From positions 62,001 through 126,000 of the forward strand of contig DATKUK010000142.1 of the NCBI GenBank assembly GCA_035530655.1: a DNA stretch of 64,000 nt, given 5' to 3'. Positions within the stretch are counted from its first letter, which is position 1. Every line of letters starts with the position of its first letter. The position numbers and the translations under genes are program-made. The notes below the pieces were generated by a model. It worked only from the letters and a program-made list of their open reading frames with translations, ran no database searches and was not told where the DNA came from. This document shows positions 34,386 to 43,521 of the stretch, piece after piece. Origin of the DNA: DATKUK01 sp035530655 (GTDB taxonomy: Bacteria; Planctomycetota; Phycisphaerae; UBA1845; DATKUK01).

Positions 34386-35309
34386 TCACGCCAGAAGCCT
34401 GACGTCCAGCGGCAGACCCTTGCGCTCGTCTCGCACCAGGGCGATGGCCTGCGACGGACATCGACTCGTGCAGACGCCGCAGCCAAAGCACTTCTCCCAA
34501 TCCAATACAGCTACACCGTCAAGCGACAGAGCACCGAACGGGCACGCGTCCACGCACGTGCCGCAAGAGCTGCATTGGGTTTCGTCCACCTGCGCGACGT
34601 ATCCCGAGGAAGCAAGCACGGGGCTGTCGTATTTCAGCACCGCCTCCATGCCTCCGCAGCAGCATGGGCAGCAGTTGCAGATCGCGTAGAAGCGGCCCAG
34701 GCACGCGTCCTTAAACCAGGCCGAATGCAGGTGCCCTCGGTCGTGCTCGGCCCGCAGCAGATCCACCGCCTCGGCCTGCGTCAGACGTCGACTGCTGTGC
34801 GGCTTGTGCTCCAGAACGAAATCCACGAACGGCTGGCCGATCACCATGCACACCTGCGTGGGTTGGCAGGGGTTGGCGCGGGCATGACGGCAGGCGCACT
34901 CGTACGCCGCCACGTCGGGCGGGCCGCTTAGCACCAGATCTCGCGCTTTGGGATAGGGGATGATCTGCTCGAGGTCGCGCAGGGAGATCTGGCGATCGAG
35001 CGTGACGATCGCGTTGGCGTGCTCGGGGGTGAGCACCTTTGCGTGATAGCGGTCGCGCCACCACCTCCTGCCGCGAGGCCCGAGGCGAGGGAGCAAATGG
35101 TTGATGAGGATATTGAGGTACTGGTTGGTCCAGCGACCGTACACGTACATGTGCAGGCCTTTGAGGTTCAGCAAGCCGCGCAGACCGCCGGCGCGCAGGC
35201 CCTTCCAGGTCGAGGCGCGCATGGGCCACCCTCGCTCGCCGACAAGCCATAGCCCGACGATCAACACCAGCAGTGCGCCAGCGATGGCAAGCAATACAAC
35301 GTGAAGCAT
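34386..35309 (-). CDS. Membrane-anchored protein with two 4Fe-4S clusters and a Cys-rich motif
   Basis: About 307 residues from ATG 35309 (MLHVVLLAIAGALLVLIVGL, a membrane anchor); the frame also runs up to 35378. The C-terminal 60 residues hold two ferredoxin motifs, DETQCSSCGTCVDACPFGAL and WEKCFGCGVCTSRCPSQAI, each binding a 4Fe-4S cluster. Just before is an unusual cysteine run, ICNCCPCCCGG. Another Cys-containing segment is YECACRHARANPCQPTQVC. The middle (VTLDRQISLRDLEQIIPYPK) resembles other 4Fe-4S proteins of anaerobic bacteria. Likely an electron carrier at the membrane; partner unknown. It is convergent with the acetyltransferase gene. Confidence 0.82.
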   Translation of the reverse strand: MLHVVLLAIAGALLVLIVGLWLVGERGWPMRASTWKGLRAGGLRGLLNLKGLHMYVYGRWTNQYLNILINHLLPRLGPRGRRWWRDRYHAKVLTPEHANAIVTLDRQISLRDLEQIIPYPKARDLVLSGPPDVAAYECACRHARANPCQPTQVCMVIGQPFVDFVLEHKPHSSRRLTQAEAVDLLRAEHDRGHLHSAWFKDACLGRFYAICNCCPCCCGGMEAVLKYDSPVLASSGYVAQVDETQCSSCGTCVDACPFGALSLDGVAVLDWEKCFGCGVCTSRCPSQAIALVRDERKGLPLDVRLLA

Positions 35310-35594
35310 CGCTATCAGCCCCGCAACGTCGACACGCCGGCCGACGAACCAGCGGATTGCCCCTCCAGCGGCGAGCACATGCTACCCGACGATGTAGACA
35401 ACGACAACAGGCAGCAACGCGGTAAGGCACCCCGGCGGGCAAGCTCGCCTTCGGCGGATGCCACCCGCCAAAAGCGGGACCCATGGGACTTGCCGGGAGC
35501 CCGGGGGATGGATAAAGTCTGGACAGTGTAGGGTTAGGTCCGGCGCGGACGTCGGGCGTGTGAACTTCAAAACCGCACAGTCGAGGATACGGCA

Positions 35595-36065
35595 ATGAAA
35601 GGCGACCCGAAGCTGTTGAAGACGCTCAACGCGTTGCTGGCGGACGAGTTGACGGCCATCAATCAGTACATGGTGCACTCGGAGATGTGCGACAGTTGGG
35701 GCTACGAGGGCCTGCACAAGGCGGTCGAGGAGCGGGCGATCGTCGAGATGAAGCACGCCGAGAAGCTCATCGGGCGAATCCTGTTTCTGGAGGGGACGCC
35801 GGTCGTCAGCAAGCTGGGCCCGATCCACGTCGGCGCGGACGTGCCGAAGCAGTTGGCCAACGATCTGGACGCCGAGATGGGCGCGGTGAAGGCCTACAAT
35901 GCAGCGATCAAGCTGGCGGGCGACGTGAACGACTTCGCCACGCGTGAGATGCTGGAGTCGATCCTTCAGGACGAGGACGGGCACGTCGACTGGATCGAGG
36001 AGCAGCAGGATCAGATCAAGCACATGGGGGTGCAGATCTACCTGGCGAATAAGGTCTCGGGGTAG
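35595..36065 (+). CDS. bfr: Bacterioferritin
   Basis: A 156-residue four-helix protein closely following the bacterioferritin pattern: MKGDPKLLKTLNALLADELT (Glu18), ERAIVEMKHAEKLIGRILFL (Glu51, heme-ligand Met52 and His54 by alignment with the E. coli protein), and LESILQDEDGHVDWIEEQQD (Glu and His of the ferroxidase site). It stores iron as a 24-mer with heme at dimer interfaces. GAGGAT lies before the ATG. It sits divergently from the 4Fe-4S membrane protein gene. Confidence 0.95.
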   Translation: MKGDPKLLKTLNALLADELTAINQYMVHSEMCDSWGYEGLHKAVEERAIVEMKHAEKLIGRILFLEGTPVVSKLGPIHVGADVPKQLANDLDAEMGAVKAYNAAIKLAGDVNDFATREMLESILQDEDGHVDWIEEQQDQIKHMGVQIYLANKVSG

Positions 36066-36095
36066 ATGGCGCGCGCGCCTTCGGCGTCGAGCAGG

Positions 36096-37286
36096 CTAGG
36101 TATCCTTGGGCTTGAACTCGATGGCGCCGGTGGGGCATAGGCGGGCGCAGATGCCGCATCCGATGCAGCGGTCGGGATCGACGACGGCATGGCGCTGGTC
36201 GTCGAGCTCGATCGCATCGCAGTGGCCGGGCAGCAGGCATCGTCCGCAGCCGATGCACAGGTCGGGACGGACGTAGCTGGCGCCCTCGGTAAGGACCATC
36301 TTGTCGGGCGTGGTCAGATGCTCGAGGGCGTGACCGCGGAAACGGTGCCAGTCTTCAAATCCGTGTTGCTGTAGATAGTCGTTCAAATCCTCGTGCAACT
36401 CCGTGAGCATGCGCCAGCCGTGCCACATGATGGCGCTGCAGATACTTACGCCATGCGCACCCCAGGCGACGGCACTGAGCAGGTCTCGCCAGTCGCTGAT
36501 GCCGCCGGAGGCGATGATGGGGATGTCTATGACCCGAGCGGCCTGGGCGGTGAACATGAAGGTGGCGTAGCGGCAGAGCGGGCCGTTCGTGCCGCCCCAG
36601 GCGACGTTGTCGACGAAGGGCATGTCGGGCTGGAGCGATTCGGGCCTGACGGGCGGCAGTCCGGCGGCGGGCAGGCCGACGATGTGCACCGCGTCGGCGC
36701 CGCCTTCTGCGCAGGCCCGGGCGATTTGCTCGGACTGCGAGGCGTTGGGCATGTACTTGCAGATGATCGGCAGGTCGACGGTGCGTTTGACGGCTTGGGT
36801 GATACGTCGGCACTGCTCGGGATGCTCGCAGATTTGGACGCCGCCGTGCGTGCCTCGGGCGCGGGCGGCACGGAGGGCGTCGACGTCGAGGTTGGGGCAG
36901 CAGAAGTTCAATTCGAGCCCGTGCACGCCGGCTTCGGCGAAGCGCTCAGCCAGGGTGCACCAATGGTCGAGCTGGTCGCCACGGGCACCGAGGTTGGCGA
37001 ACAGGATAAGGTCGGTCTGCTCGCGGGCCTGGCGGGCGAGTTGGCAGCCTTCGTCGACGTTGAGACGGTGGTCGATCGGCGAGAGGATGACGCTGTCGGG
37101 CAGCGAATAGGACCGCATCTGCCCGCTGATGGGGACCTCCACGAAGGTTAGCTTGAGGGTGGCGGCGGCGGCGCCGGCCGACTCGGCACGGCGGAGCAAT
37201 TCGATTTTGCTAGTCAGCGGCCCGGAGGCGACGATGACCGGCGACCGGATTTGCAGGTCGGCGATGCGGAGCATTGGCAAGAGCAT
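36096..37286 (-). CDS. Dihydroorotate/dihydropyrimidine dehydrogenase-like (PreA-type) flavoprotein with 4Fe-4S domain
   Basis: About 396 residues. ATG 37286 (MLLPMLRIADLQIRSPVIVA) is the likely start, with 37274 an alternative. The N-terminal TIM barrel has the DHOD pattern: VIVASGPLTSKIELLRRAES, LELNFCCPNLD with catalytic-loop Cys, ICKYMPNASQSEQIARAC, and IPIIASGGISDWRDLLSAV for FMN binding. The C-terminus has PDLCIGCGRCLLPGHCDAIE and DRCIGCGICARLCPTGAIEF, two 4Fe-4S motifs, as in PreA. Candidate roles are pyrimidine reduction or another flavin reaction; PreT-like partner is not seen nearby. The short TTTAGCGG repeats begin just upstream. Confidence 0.85.
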   Translation of the reverse strand: MLLPMLRIADLQIRSPVIVASGPLTSKIELLRRAESAGAAAATLKLTFVEVPISGQMRSYSLPDSVILSPIDHRLNVDEGCQLARQAREQTDLILFANLGARGDQLDHWCTLAERFAEAGVHGLELNFCCPNLDVDALRAARARGTHGGVQICEHPEQCRRITQAVKRTVDLPIICKYMPNASQSEQIARACAEGGADAVHIVGLPAAGLPPVRPESLQPDMPFVDNVAWGGTNGPLCRYATFMFTAQAARVIDIPIIASGGISDWRDLLSAVAWGAHGVSICSAIMWHGWRMLTELHEDLNDYLQQHGFEDWHRFRGHALEHLTTPDKMVLTEGASYVRPDLCIGCGRCLLPGHCDAIELDDQRHAVVDPDRCIGCGICARLCPTGAIEFKPKDT

Positions 37287-37328
37287 ACGGGGCAATCGGG
37301 TGGGTCGCCAGAGAGGCCTGTGCTCGCT

Positions 37329-37398
37329 CCCCTTCGGGTCGCCGCTAAACCTTGATGAAACTGCACCACGCATATGCCTTTGGGGTTACCGCTAAACC
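37329..37398. repeat. Two copies of a short imperfect repeat
   Basis: Copy 1 (37329-37351, CCCCTTCGGGTCGCCGCTAA then ACC) and copy 2 (37376-37398, GCCTTTGGGGTTACCGCTAA then ACC) agree at about 18 of 23 positions. Copy 1 is followed by GATGAAACTGCACCACG. A third related copy lies at 38988-39010. They lie between the PreA-like and enolase-superfamily genes, outside coding sequence. Confidence 0.55.
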
Positions 37399-37442
37399 AC
37401 GAGCGAGACAGTTGCGGTGATGCGGGATGCGGGCGCACAGCG

Positions 37443-38816
37443 TCAGTCGAAGCGGCGGTCGATTTTGTCCCACTGATAGCCCAGGCCCGTGCCGCTGATC
37501 GTGCGCAGGTGCATCTTGCCGTCGGTAAGACGGAAGATGCCGGGATGCACCCATTGCTCGGGCTCGTTGGTGGCGGGGAAGAATTGCCGGCTGTTGGATT
37601 CGACGCCCTTGAGCACAGACAGGTGGCCTGCCAGGCCGGCCGATTGAACCAGCGCAATGCCCGGATTGGTCAAATCCTGCACGGAGTAGAGCACGCCGGC
37701 TTTGGTGGCCTTGGCAGCCATGACCAGTTCAGCCGACTGGCACTTGCACGTCTTCAGCGCCACGCCGTTGTAGCCCAGCTCGACGGCCAGATCGAAATCT
37801 TCCAGACTGCTCAGCGCCTCGTCGATGATGACCGGCTTGATCTCGGCAAGCTCGTGCACATCGAGGTGCCGGCGCCGGAGATCGCGCTCGCAAGGCTGCT
37901 CGCAGTAGAGCAGCGAGTCGAAGCCTTGTATGTCCTGGTCTTCGAAACACTTGAGCAGCTCGACCATATACTCGGGCGATTCGCACATCTCATTGGTGTC
38001 GGCGGTAAGCCACAGCCCCTCGATACCAAGGCGTTGGTGGACATTGCGGGCGATGCGGCAGACGGACAGCAGCCGGTTGAGGTCCCAATCGAGATCGTTG
38101 CCGACCAGCTTGACCTTCAGGCAGTGCAGGTGCTCGTACTCGATCCACTTCTCGAGCGAGACGGGCAGGTTGTCGTCCGGGTCGTCAGCGGTGCGGTCGG
38201 CGTCGGTGAGCTTGTCGAGCCCGCCGACGAGATGGAAGGCGTCGAGCCATTCGGGCATGGGCACGAGGTAGTCGCTGATGTACTTGCCGGCAAAGGCTTG
38301 GCCGAGATAGCGCGACAGGTCGGAGATCATGAAGTCCGGTCCGTAGCCGGCGTAGGTGTCGATGTTGTTGACGTGGCCGAAGGCGTCGTGCAGGGCGGCG
38401 TCGATCGGTGAAGCGCAGACCAGGGCGCCGAGTCGGGGCATCCGCTCGGCAAGCTTGCGCCGATCGCACATGTGGTCCGACAGCGGCACGAGTTCGGGTT
38501 CGAGGTCCCAGAAGATGTCGATCGGGTGGGCGAACTCGCTGAACTCGCCCACGCGCCGGCACCAGGCGCGGATCAGCTCGACCATAAGCGATTCGCGCTG
38601 TTCGTGAGCGACGGCGGGCGAGGGCCAGGCCCAGACGTCGGACAGGAAGATGGCACCCCAGCCGGCGGCACGCTGGCCGCGACGATTCTCGACCACGGCT
38701 CGCACGTGACAGTACTTGGACCGATCCATAACCACGCCGCCGAACTTCAGCGGGGTGCGAGGGACTTCATCGGTGAAGTAGCAAGTGATCTCGACGGGCT
38801 TGATATCGGTCTCCAC
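37443..38816 (-). CDS. Enolase-superfamily protein (mandelate racemase/muconate lactonizing-type)
   Basis: A 457-residue protein. GTG 38816 is chosen because AGAGAGGG precedes it and VETDIKPVEITCYFTDEVP reads as the first strand; the frame extends 56 codons further without support. The barrel carries the family metal and base sites: LHCLKVKLVGNDLDWD (K-x-K), GLWLTADTNEMCE (Asp), LLYCEQPCERD (Glu) and KPVIIDEALSSLEDFD (Asp-Glu), with LGYNGVALKTCKCQS containing the second Lys. These residues abstract a proton alpha to a carboxylate. The substrate is unknown. Copies of a short repeat flank the gene on both sides. Confidence 0.85.
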   Translation of the reverse strand: METDIKPVEITCYFTDEVPRTPLKFGGVVMDRSKYCHVRAVVENRRGQRAAGWGAIFLSDVWAWPSPAVAHEQRESLMVELIRAWCRRVGEFSEFAHPIDIFWDLEPELVPLSDHMCDRRKLAERMPRLGALVCASPIDAALHDAFGHVNNIDTYAGYGPDFMISDLSRYLGQAFAGKYISDYLVPMPEWLDAFHLVGGLDKLTDADRTADDPDDNLPVSLEKWIEYEHLHCLKVKLVGNDLDWDLNRLLSVCRIARNVHQRLGIEGLWLTADTNEMCESPEYMVELLKCFEDQDIQGFDSLLYCEQPCERDLRRRHLDVHELAEIKPVIIDEALSSLEDFDLAVELGYNGVALKTCKCQSAELVMAAKATKAGVLYSVQDLTNPGIALVQSAGLAGHLSVLKGVESNSRQFFPATNEPEQWVHPGIFRLTDGKMHLRTISGTGLGYQWDKIDRRFD

Positions 38817-39260
38817 GAGAAAGCCCTCTCTGGCGACGTTTTCCACTTCCGCGACAGGTCGGCGCGGGCGTTGTCCTCGCAGGTCAGACCCGCGTGAGAC
38901 ACGGTCTTCGTACCCGCGATGCTGACCTAGAGCATAAGGGTCTCGATAGCCTCTGGCCAGGGCCGGGTGCGTCGTAGGCGACATGCTCCCCTGGCGGGTC
39001 GCGGCTAAAAGGTATTCAAACAGGTGAATGAAACCTGCCCTACGCCGGGCTCGGCTTCGGGTCGGCGCGAAACGGCGATGGAACTGGGGTGTAGATGTAT
39101 CTTGCGGGGCGATGGCGATATGATATGCGTCCGGCGTACGTCGGGCGGGGACAGGGCAAATCGGCGGATTGCTTGCACCTTTACGGCGTCCGTGCGGGTA
39201 TGCTATGGATGTCGGCGGCGTGGCGCGGTTGCAACCGGCAATCGAGAGGGAGGACTCACG
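38817..39260. other. Divergent intergenic region (444 bases) with a third repeat copy
   Basis: No gene is supported. The third repeat copy, CCCCTGGCGGGTCGCGGCTA then AAA (38988-39010), is followed by CAGGT-gaatgaa-ACCTG, a small hairpin (about 39021-39037), and GCCCTACG, echoing the sequence after copy 1. Nearer the plus-strand gene, an extended -10-like TATGCTAT lies about 39198-39205, but no convincing -35 was found. Confidence 0.4.
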
Positions 39261-41057
39261 ATGAATTGCAGAAGGCTGAGCCTGGCGGCGTGGGTGGCGT
39301 TGTCGTTATGGACGGGGCGGACAGTTTGGGCACAGGAGGGGCAAGGCGAGCTGCTGAAACTGCTGCCGTCCGACGCCGCGCTGTGCGTGTGGGCGTCGAA
39401 TCCCGACGCACTGGCCGCCAAGGGCCATGCGCTGGTGGCGGAGATCGCTGCAGCGGTCGGTGAAGCGCCGCCGCCGCAAAAGGGGCTTGCGGCCCTGCTC
39501 GCTAAGGGGCCGGGCATTCAAGATGGCTTCGACGCGGCCAAACCGGCGGCGCTGGTCGTGCCGAAGGCGGACTTCAGCGAGGGGATAATCATCGTAGGCC
39601 TGCGCGACCTGGACGCGATGCTGACCGGGCGCGAGCGGAACGACCTGGGCGGCGGCATCATCGAGGCGACCGTCGAAGGAGGCAAGCCGCTCTACCTGGT
39701 GCGGAAGCGAGACTTTGTGATGATCGCGCCGAGCAGCGAGCTGCTGCTGTCGGCGTTGGCACCGAAGGCGACGCTGGCTGAGTTGTCTGCCGAGACGGCC
39801 GCCCTGCACGCGGAAGGCGATTTGTCGGTGCGCGTAAACGTCGAGGCGCTGCGGACGAAGATCGATCAGGGATTTCAGATGCTGAAGGGCATGATGCAGA
39901 TGGTGGCGTTGATGTCGGGCGCTGCACAGGGCGGCGGCGATCCGGCCGTCACGATGGCCATCATGGACGTCTACGTCGGCGCGCTGAAGTCCTTTATAGA
40001 TCAGGTGCAGACGGTGGACGCGGTGCTGCGTCTGGAAGCTGAGGGCGTGGGGATGGGCTGGGTTTGCAGCCTCAAGCCGGACGGCACGGGGGCGGCGTAC
40101 CTTGCCAAGCAGAAGCCGGCGGGCAAGCCCCTTCTTCGCGGGCTGCCGAGCGGGCCGTTCATGATGGTGTTCGGGGGTGAGTGGCAATCGGCCGACCAGA
40201 CGAGTCTGGCTGTGGATCTGCTGGATCGGTTCCTGGCGGCACCGGCGGTTCAACAGAAGCTGGGCGAATCGGTGATTGAGGCGATGCGCGACAGCGCGGG
40301 CTGGTTCTACCGCAACATGACCGGATTCAACGCGACGGTCGCGCGGGGCGGCCCGCAGGGCGGAATGCGTATCCTCGGTCAGTACTTCCTGAGCGATCCG
40401 CAGACCGGCCGACGGAAGATGGCGGAGATGATGGCGTCGACGTCCGAGATGATGGGCATCTTCATACAGGGGCTAGCGGTGACGTCACAGCCGGCGGTGC
40501 GGACCGTCGGCGAGCTGGAAGTCGACGAGTATGCGTATAAGTTCGACCAGATGCCCGACGCCGAGCGGCAGATGCTGGAGATGATGTACGGTAAGGGTGC
40601 GAGCATGCAGATCGCAGCCGTCAAGGACTCACTGCTGATGGCCATGTCGCCCGACTCGACGGCTATCGAGTCGATGGCGGCGCTGGTCGACAAGCCGGCG
40701 GCTGGTCTGGGCGACCAGGAGCGTGTCAAGGCGGCCCTGGCGAAGCTGCCGGCCGACCGCGTGGCTGTAGCTTTGGTGGATGTACCGGAGGCGATGCGTT
40801 TCGCGTTGTCATTTGTGGCGCAGATGGGGATGCCCACGTCGATGCCGGCAGAGCGCGCGTCGACGTCGCCGCCGGTTGCGAGCTCGCTCAGCTTTGTGTC
40901 GAGCGGGCTGCGGTGCGAAGTGTATGTGCCGACGGCGGCGATCAAGGAACTGGTCTCGATGGCTGCGGAGATGACGGCCGGCATGACGGCGCCCGGTGCA
41001 ACCACGGCGCCGAGCGGGGAGGGTGCGGCCACCACACGGCCGACGCCGGAGTTCTAG
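39261..41057 (+). CDS. Secreted hypothetical protein, first of a tandem pair
   Basis: A 598-residue protein. ATG 39261 follows GAGGGAGG and starts a signal peptide (RRLSLAAWVALSLWTGRTVW, cut at AQ). The mature protein begins ELLKLLPSDAALCVWASNPD, then alternates beta strands and helices with repeating FMMVFGGEW and SELLLSALAP-type elements; the end is Thr/Pro/Ala-rich (TTAPSGEGAATTRPTPEF). The whole plan recurs in the next gene. I do not recognise the family; the LLPSDA...V opening resembles DUF3352-type proteins. Likely periplasmic or surface-exposed. Confidence 0.8.
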   Translation: MNCRRLSLAAWVALSLWTGRTVWAQEGQGELLKLLPSDAALCVWASNPDALAAKGHALVAEIAAAVGEAPPPQKGLAALLAKGPGIQDGFDAAKPAALVVPKADFSEGIIIVGLRDLDAMLTGRERNDLGGGIIEATVEGGKPLYLVRKRDFVMIAPSSELLLSALAPKATLAELSAETAALHAEGDLSVRVNVEALRTKIDQGFQMLKGMMQMVALMSGAAQGGGDPAVTMAIMDVYVGALKSFIDQVQTVDAVLRLEAEGVGMGWVCSLKPDGTGAAYLAKQKPAGKPLLRGLPSGPFMMVFGGEWQSADQTSLAVDLLDRFLAAPAVQQKLGESVIEAMRDSAGWFYRNMTGFNATVARGGPQGGMRILGQYFLSDPQTGRRKMAEMMASTSEMMGIFIQGLAVTSQPAVRTVGELEVDEYAYKFDQMPDAERQMLEMMYGKGASMQIAAVKDSLLMAMSPDSTAIESMAALVDKPAAGLGDQERVKAALAKLPADRVAVALVDVPEAMRFALSFVAQMGMPTSMPAERASTSPPVASSLSFVSSGLRCEVYVPTAAIKELVSMAAEMTAGMTAPGATTAPSGEGAATTRPTPEF

Positions 41058-41097
41058 TGAGAGGTGGACGGTCGCCGGGCGTCGTAGAGCCTGGCGC

Positions 41098-41126
41098 TTG
41101 ACCGCAGGTTGAGCCGATGATATAGC
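41098..41126 (+). promoter_or_regulatory. Promoter before the second paralogue
   Basis: TTGACC (41098-41103) and TATAGC (41121-41126) are separated by exactly 17 bases, 38 bases before the ATG at 41164. This suggests the second paralogue can be transcribed on its own. Confidence 0.5.
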
Positions 41127-41163
41127 GCACGCTGTTTACTACTTGTCTTAAGAGGAGAAAAGG

Positions 41164-43002
41164 ATGAGCGCCAAGGTGGTTCGCATACTGTCGAGCGTTT
41201 CGGCGGCGTTTCTCTTGATCACGTCGAGTTGGGCTCAGACCACGCAGCCGGCTGCGCCGGCGAGTACGGGCCCCGCTACGACCGCTCCGGTGACCACGGG
41301 CCCGACCGACGTGCTGGAGGCCATCCCGAGCGACACGTGGGGGTTTGTGATCGTGCGGGACATGCAGGCGCTGAGCAATGACGCGGTGCTGCTGGGTCAG
41401 AAGCTGGGGCTGCCGGTTCCACCGGTGCTGCCGATGGCCAAGGCGCTGATCGGGTTGATGGAGGGTGTCAACGACACGGGCAGTCTTGCGCTGGTGGTCG
41501 GCGCCGGGGGCGGGGGCGTGCCGCCGATGGGCCTGTTGGTTCCCGTCACCGACGTGGGCCAGATGATCGGATATCTGGCGCCGCAGGACGCGGGCGACGG
41601 CGTGCAGCAGATTGCGCTGATGGGCAAGCCTACGTTCGTCGTGCCGTACGGCGGCTTTGCCGTCATGGCGCCGAGCAAGGAAGTGGCGATGAAGATGGCC
41701 ACGGCGTCGGCGGGCGTGCGGGGCAAGCTGGATGAGGCGAGGCTCGGCGTCTATCAGGAGTCGGACCTGTTCGCCCACGTCGAGCTCGCCGAGGTGCTCA
41801 AGACGTACCGTCCGATGGTCGAGATGATGATTCAATCGATGTCGCCGGCGCCGACGACGCAGCCTGAATCAGGTGCTGCCGCGGCACCGCCTAATCCGCT
41901 CAAGGCGGTGTTCGACATCGTGCTGCAACTGAGCACGGTCGATGTGGCGGCGAATCTCGATGCCGCCGGCCTGATGATCCAGGGGTTCCTCAGCTTCCTG
42001 CCGGGCAGCGACCTGGCGGTGCAGTCGGCGGCGCAGGAACTGACGGACAAGCCCCTCTTGGTCGGCTTGCCGGCGATGGGGGAGCAATACATCGTGGCCA
42101 TGGGCTCGTTGCAGGCACGGGGCGAGGCGGCGCAGGCGCAGATGGTCAAGGGGCTGGACGGTCTGCTGGCCAATCCGGCGGTCGCCCAGCACATCGACCC
42201 GGCACAGGGCGAGAAGCTCAAGGGGTTGGTCGTGGCGTTCACGCGTCAGGTACAGCAGAGCAGCCTGTCGATCAGCGCGTTGCCGACAGTGGCGGAGGGC
42301 CTGATCGGCTTTGCGTGGGTGCTTCAGGTCGAGGATGCGGCCAAGACGGCGGGCCTGTTCGGCGAGGTGATTGAGGCGGTCAAGCTCCTGCCGAAGGACG
42401 AGGCGGTCCGCGAGGATCTCAAGAACATTGTGTATAAGCCGAAGGCGGAGCAGGTGGGGGATTTGTCGGTCGATCACGTGCTGGTCGACATGGCGAACCT
42501 GCCGGAAGTGACCGACGCGGACCGCGGGCGGATCAAGAGCGTGGCGGGACAGGACGGTCTGCTGGTGCGGATCGCGGCGGTGGGCGACAACCATGTCGTG
42601 GTGCTCTTCGGCGGCGGCGCCAAGCGCCTGGCAGCGGTGGCGGCGCTGTCCGCGCAGGGCCAGTCGCCGCTGTCGACCGATCCGGGCATCAGGAAAGTTG
42701 CCGACAAGCTGCCGACCATGCGGGCGGTTGAGATGTACTTCAGCCTTGACAGTCTGATGCAGTTGATCAAGTCGATCGGCGAGGCGATCGAGGAGCCCGC
42801 GCCGTTTGAGCCGACGCAGGCGGGTGTGCCGGCGGGCTTGGTGGTTTCCGGCGGCAAGACATACAGCCGAATGGATCTGTTCGTTCCGACGGAGTTGATG
42901 GTGGCGGTGAAGGACCTGGCGATGCAGGTGATGGGAGGGATGACCGGTACGCCGGGCGCGCCTCCGACCATGCCGGTGCCCGCACCGACACCGACGTTCT
43001 GA
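41164..43002 (+). CDS. Secreted hypothetical protein, second of a tandem pair
   Basis: A 612-residue protein, ATG after AGAGGAGAAAAGG. Signal peptide KVVRILSSVSAAFLLITSSW then AQ, then a Thr/Ala/Pro linker, then VLEAIPSDTWGFVIVRDMQA, matching the PSDA..VWASN start of the previous protein. Other shared features: SLALVVGAGGGGVPPMGLLV paired with KPTFVVPYGGFAVMAPSKEV (the neighbour has RKRDFVMIAPSSELL), a VRVN/AHVELAE strand, and a Pro-rich tail ending PTPTF (neighbour PTPEF). The pair probably arose by duplication. No active-site residues can be identified. Confidence 0.8.
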   Translation: MSAKVVRILSSVSAAFLLITSSWAQTTQPAAPASTGPATTAPVTTGPTDVLEAIPSDTWGFVIVRDMQALSNDAVLLGQKLGLPVPPVLPMAKALIGLMEGVNDTGSLALVVGAGGGGVPPMGLLVPVTDVGQMIGYLAPQDAGDGVQQIALMGKPTFVVPYGGFAVMAPSKEVAMKMATASAGVRGKLDEARLGVYQESDLFAHVELAEVLKTYRPMVEMMIQSMSPAPTTQPESGAAAAPPNPLKAVFDIVLQLSTVDVAANLDAAGLMIQGFLSFLPGSDLAVQSAAQELTDKPLLVGLPAMGEQYIVAMGSLQARGEAAQAQMVKGLDGLLANPAVAQHIDPAQGEKLKGLVVAFTRQVQQSSLSISALPTVAEGLIGFAWVLQVEDAAKTAGLFGEVIEAVKLLPKDEAVREDLKNIVYKPKAEQVGDLSVDHVLVDMANLPEVTDADRGRIKSVAGQDGLLVRIAAVGDNHVVVLFGGGAKRLAAVAALSAQGQSPLSTDPGIRKVADKLPTMRAVEMYFSLDSLMQLIKSIGEAIEEPAPFEPTQAGVPAGLVVSGGKTYSRMDLFVPTELMVAVKDLAMQVMGGMTGTPGAPPTMPVPAPTPTF

Positions 43003-43026
43003 GGTCGGATTCAGCAGACGGGACGT

Positions 43027-43521
43027 TTAGAGTTTTTCGCGAAGCTGCTTGAGATACCCGTTGACGACGGGGGCGGGCAGGTCCTTCAGGTCGTCGTGCG
43101 GGATCTGCTCGAGCATCATGCGATCGACGATCTCCTGGGCGTGCTGCCCGCCGCGGGCGAGTTGAGCGGCGAAGCGCTCGGCGCGCTCCATTTGTCCCTG
43201 GGCCGAAGAGAGGACAAACCCGACTACCAGAGTCTCTATCGTGTCGTCGGGGGCCGCTGACGTGGCCGGGGCGCCTGCGTCGGGCGACAAGGCCTGTTCC
43301 TGAATGAGTTGATCGAGGAAGGCCTGATCTTCCTTGAGCTGCTCGGCGCGAGCATTCTCATCGTCGCCGTCGGGCGCAACCGGAATCTCCTGCCTTTGTT
43401 CAGGCGGCAGTGGGATGTACATGACGTGTTTGCAGGCTGGGCAGCGCCCCTGTCGTCCGGCCGCGGAGTCGGGAGCCTTTACGGTCTTGCCGCACCCTTC
43501 GCAACGGAACTGGAGGCTCAT
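43027..43521 (-). CDS. Zinc-ribbon protein
   Basis: A 164-residue protein; ATG 43521 (MSLQFRCEGCGKTVKAPDSA) chosen over upstream codons. Residues 5-35 form a four-Cys zinc ribbon (CEGC ... CPAC) ending KHVMYIPLPPE, a form very common in planctomycetes at the start of proteins of diverse function. The rest is acidic and helical (ARAEQLKEDQAFLDQLIQEQ, MERAERFAAQLARGGQHAQE). No enzyme domain. It is convergent with the secreted paralogue. Confidence 0.8.
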   Translation of the reverse strand: MSLQFRCEGCGKTVKAPDSAAGRQGRCPACKHVMYIPLPPEQRQEIPVAPDGDDENARAEQLKEDQAFLDQLIQEQALSPDAGAPATSAAPDDTIETLVVGFVLSSAQGQMERAERFAAQLARGGQHAQEIVDRMMLEQIPHDDLKDLPAPVVNGYLKQLREKL

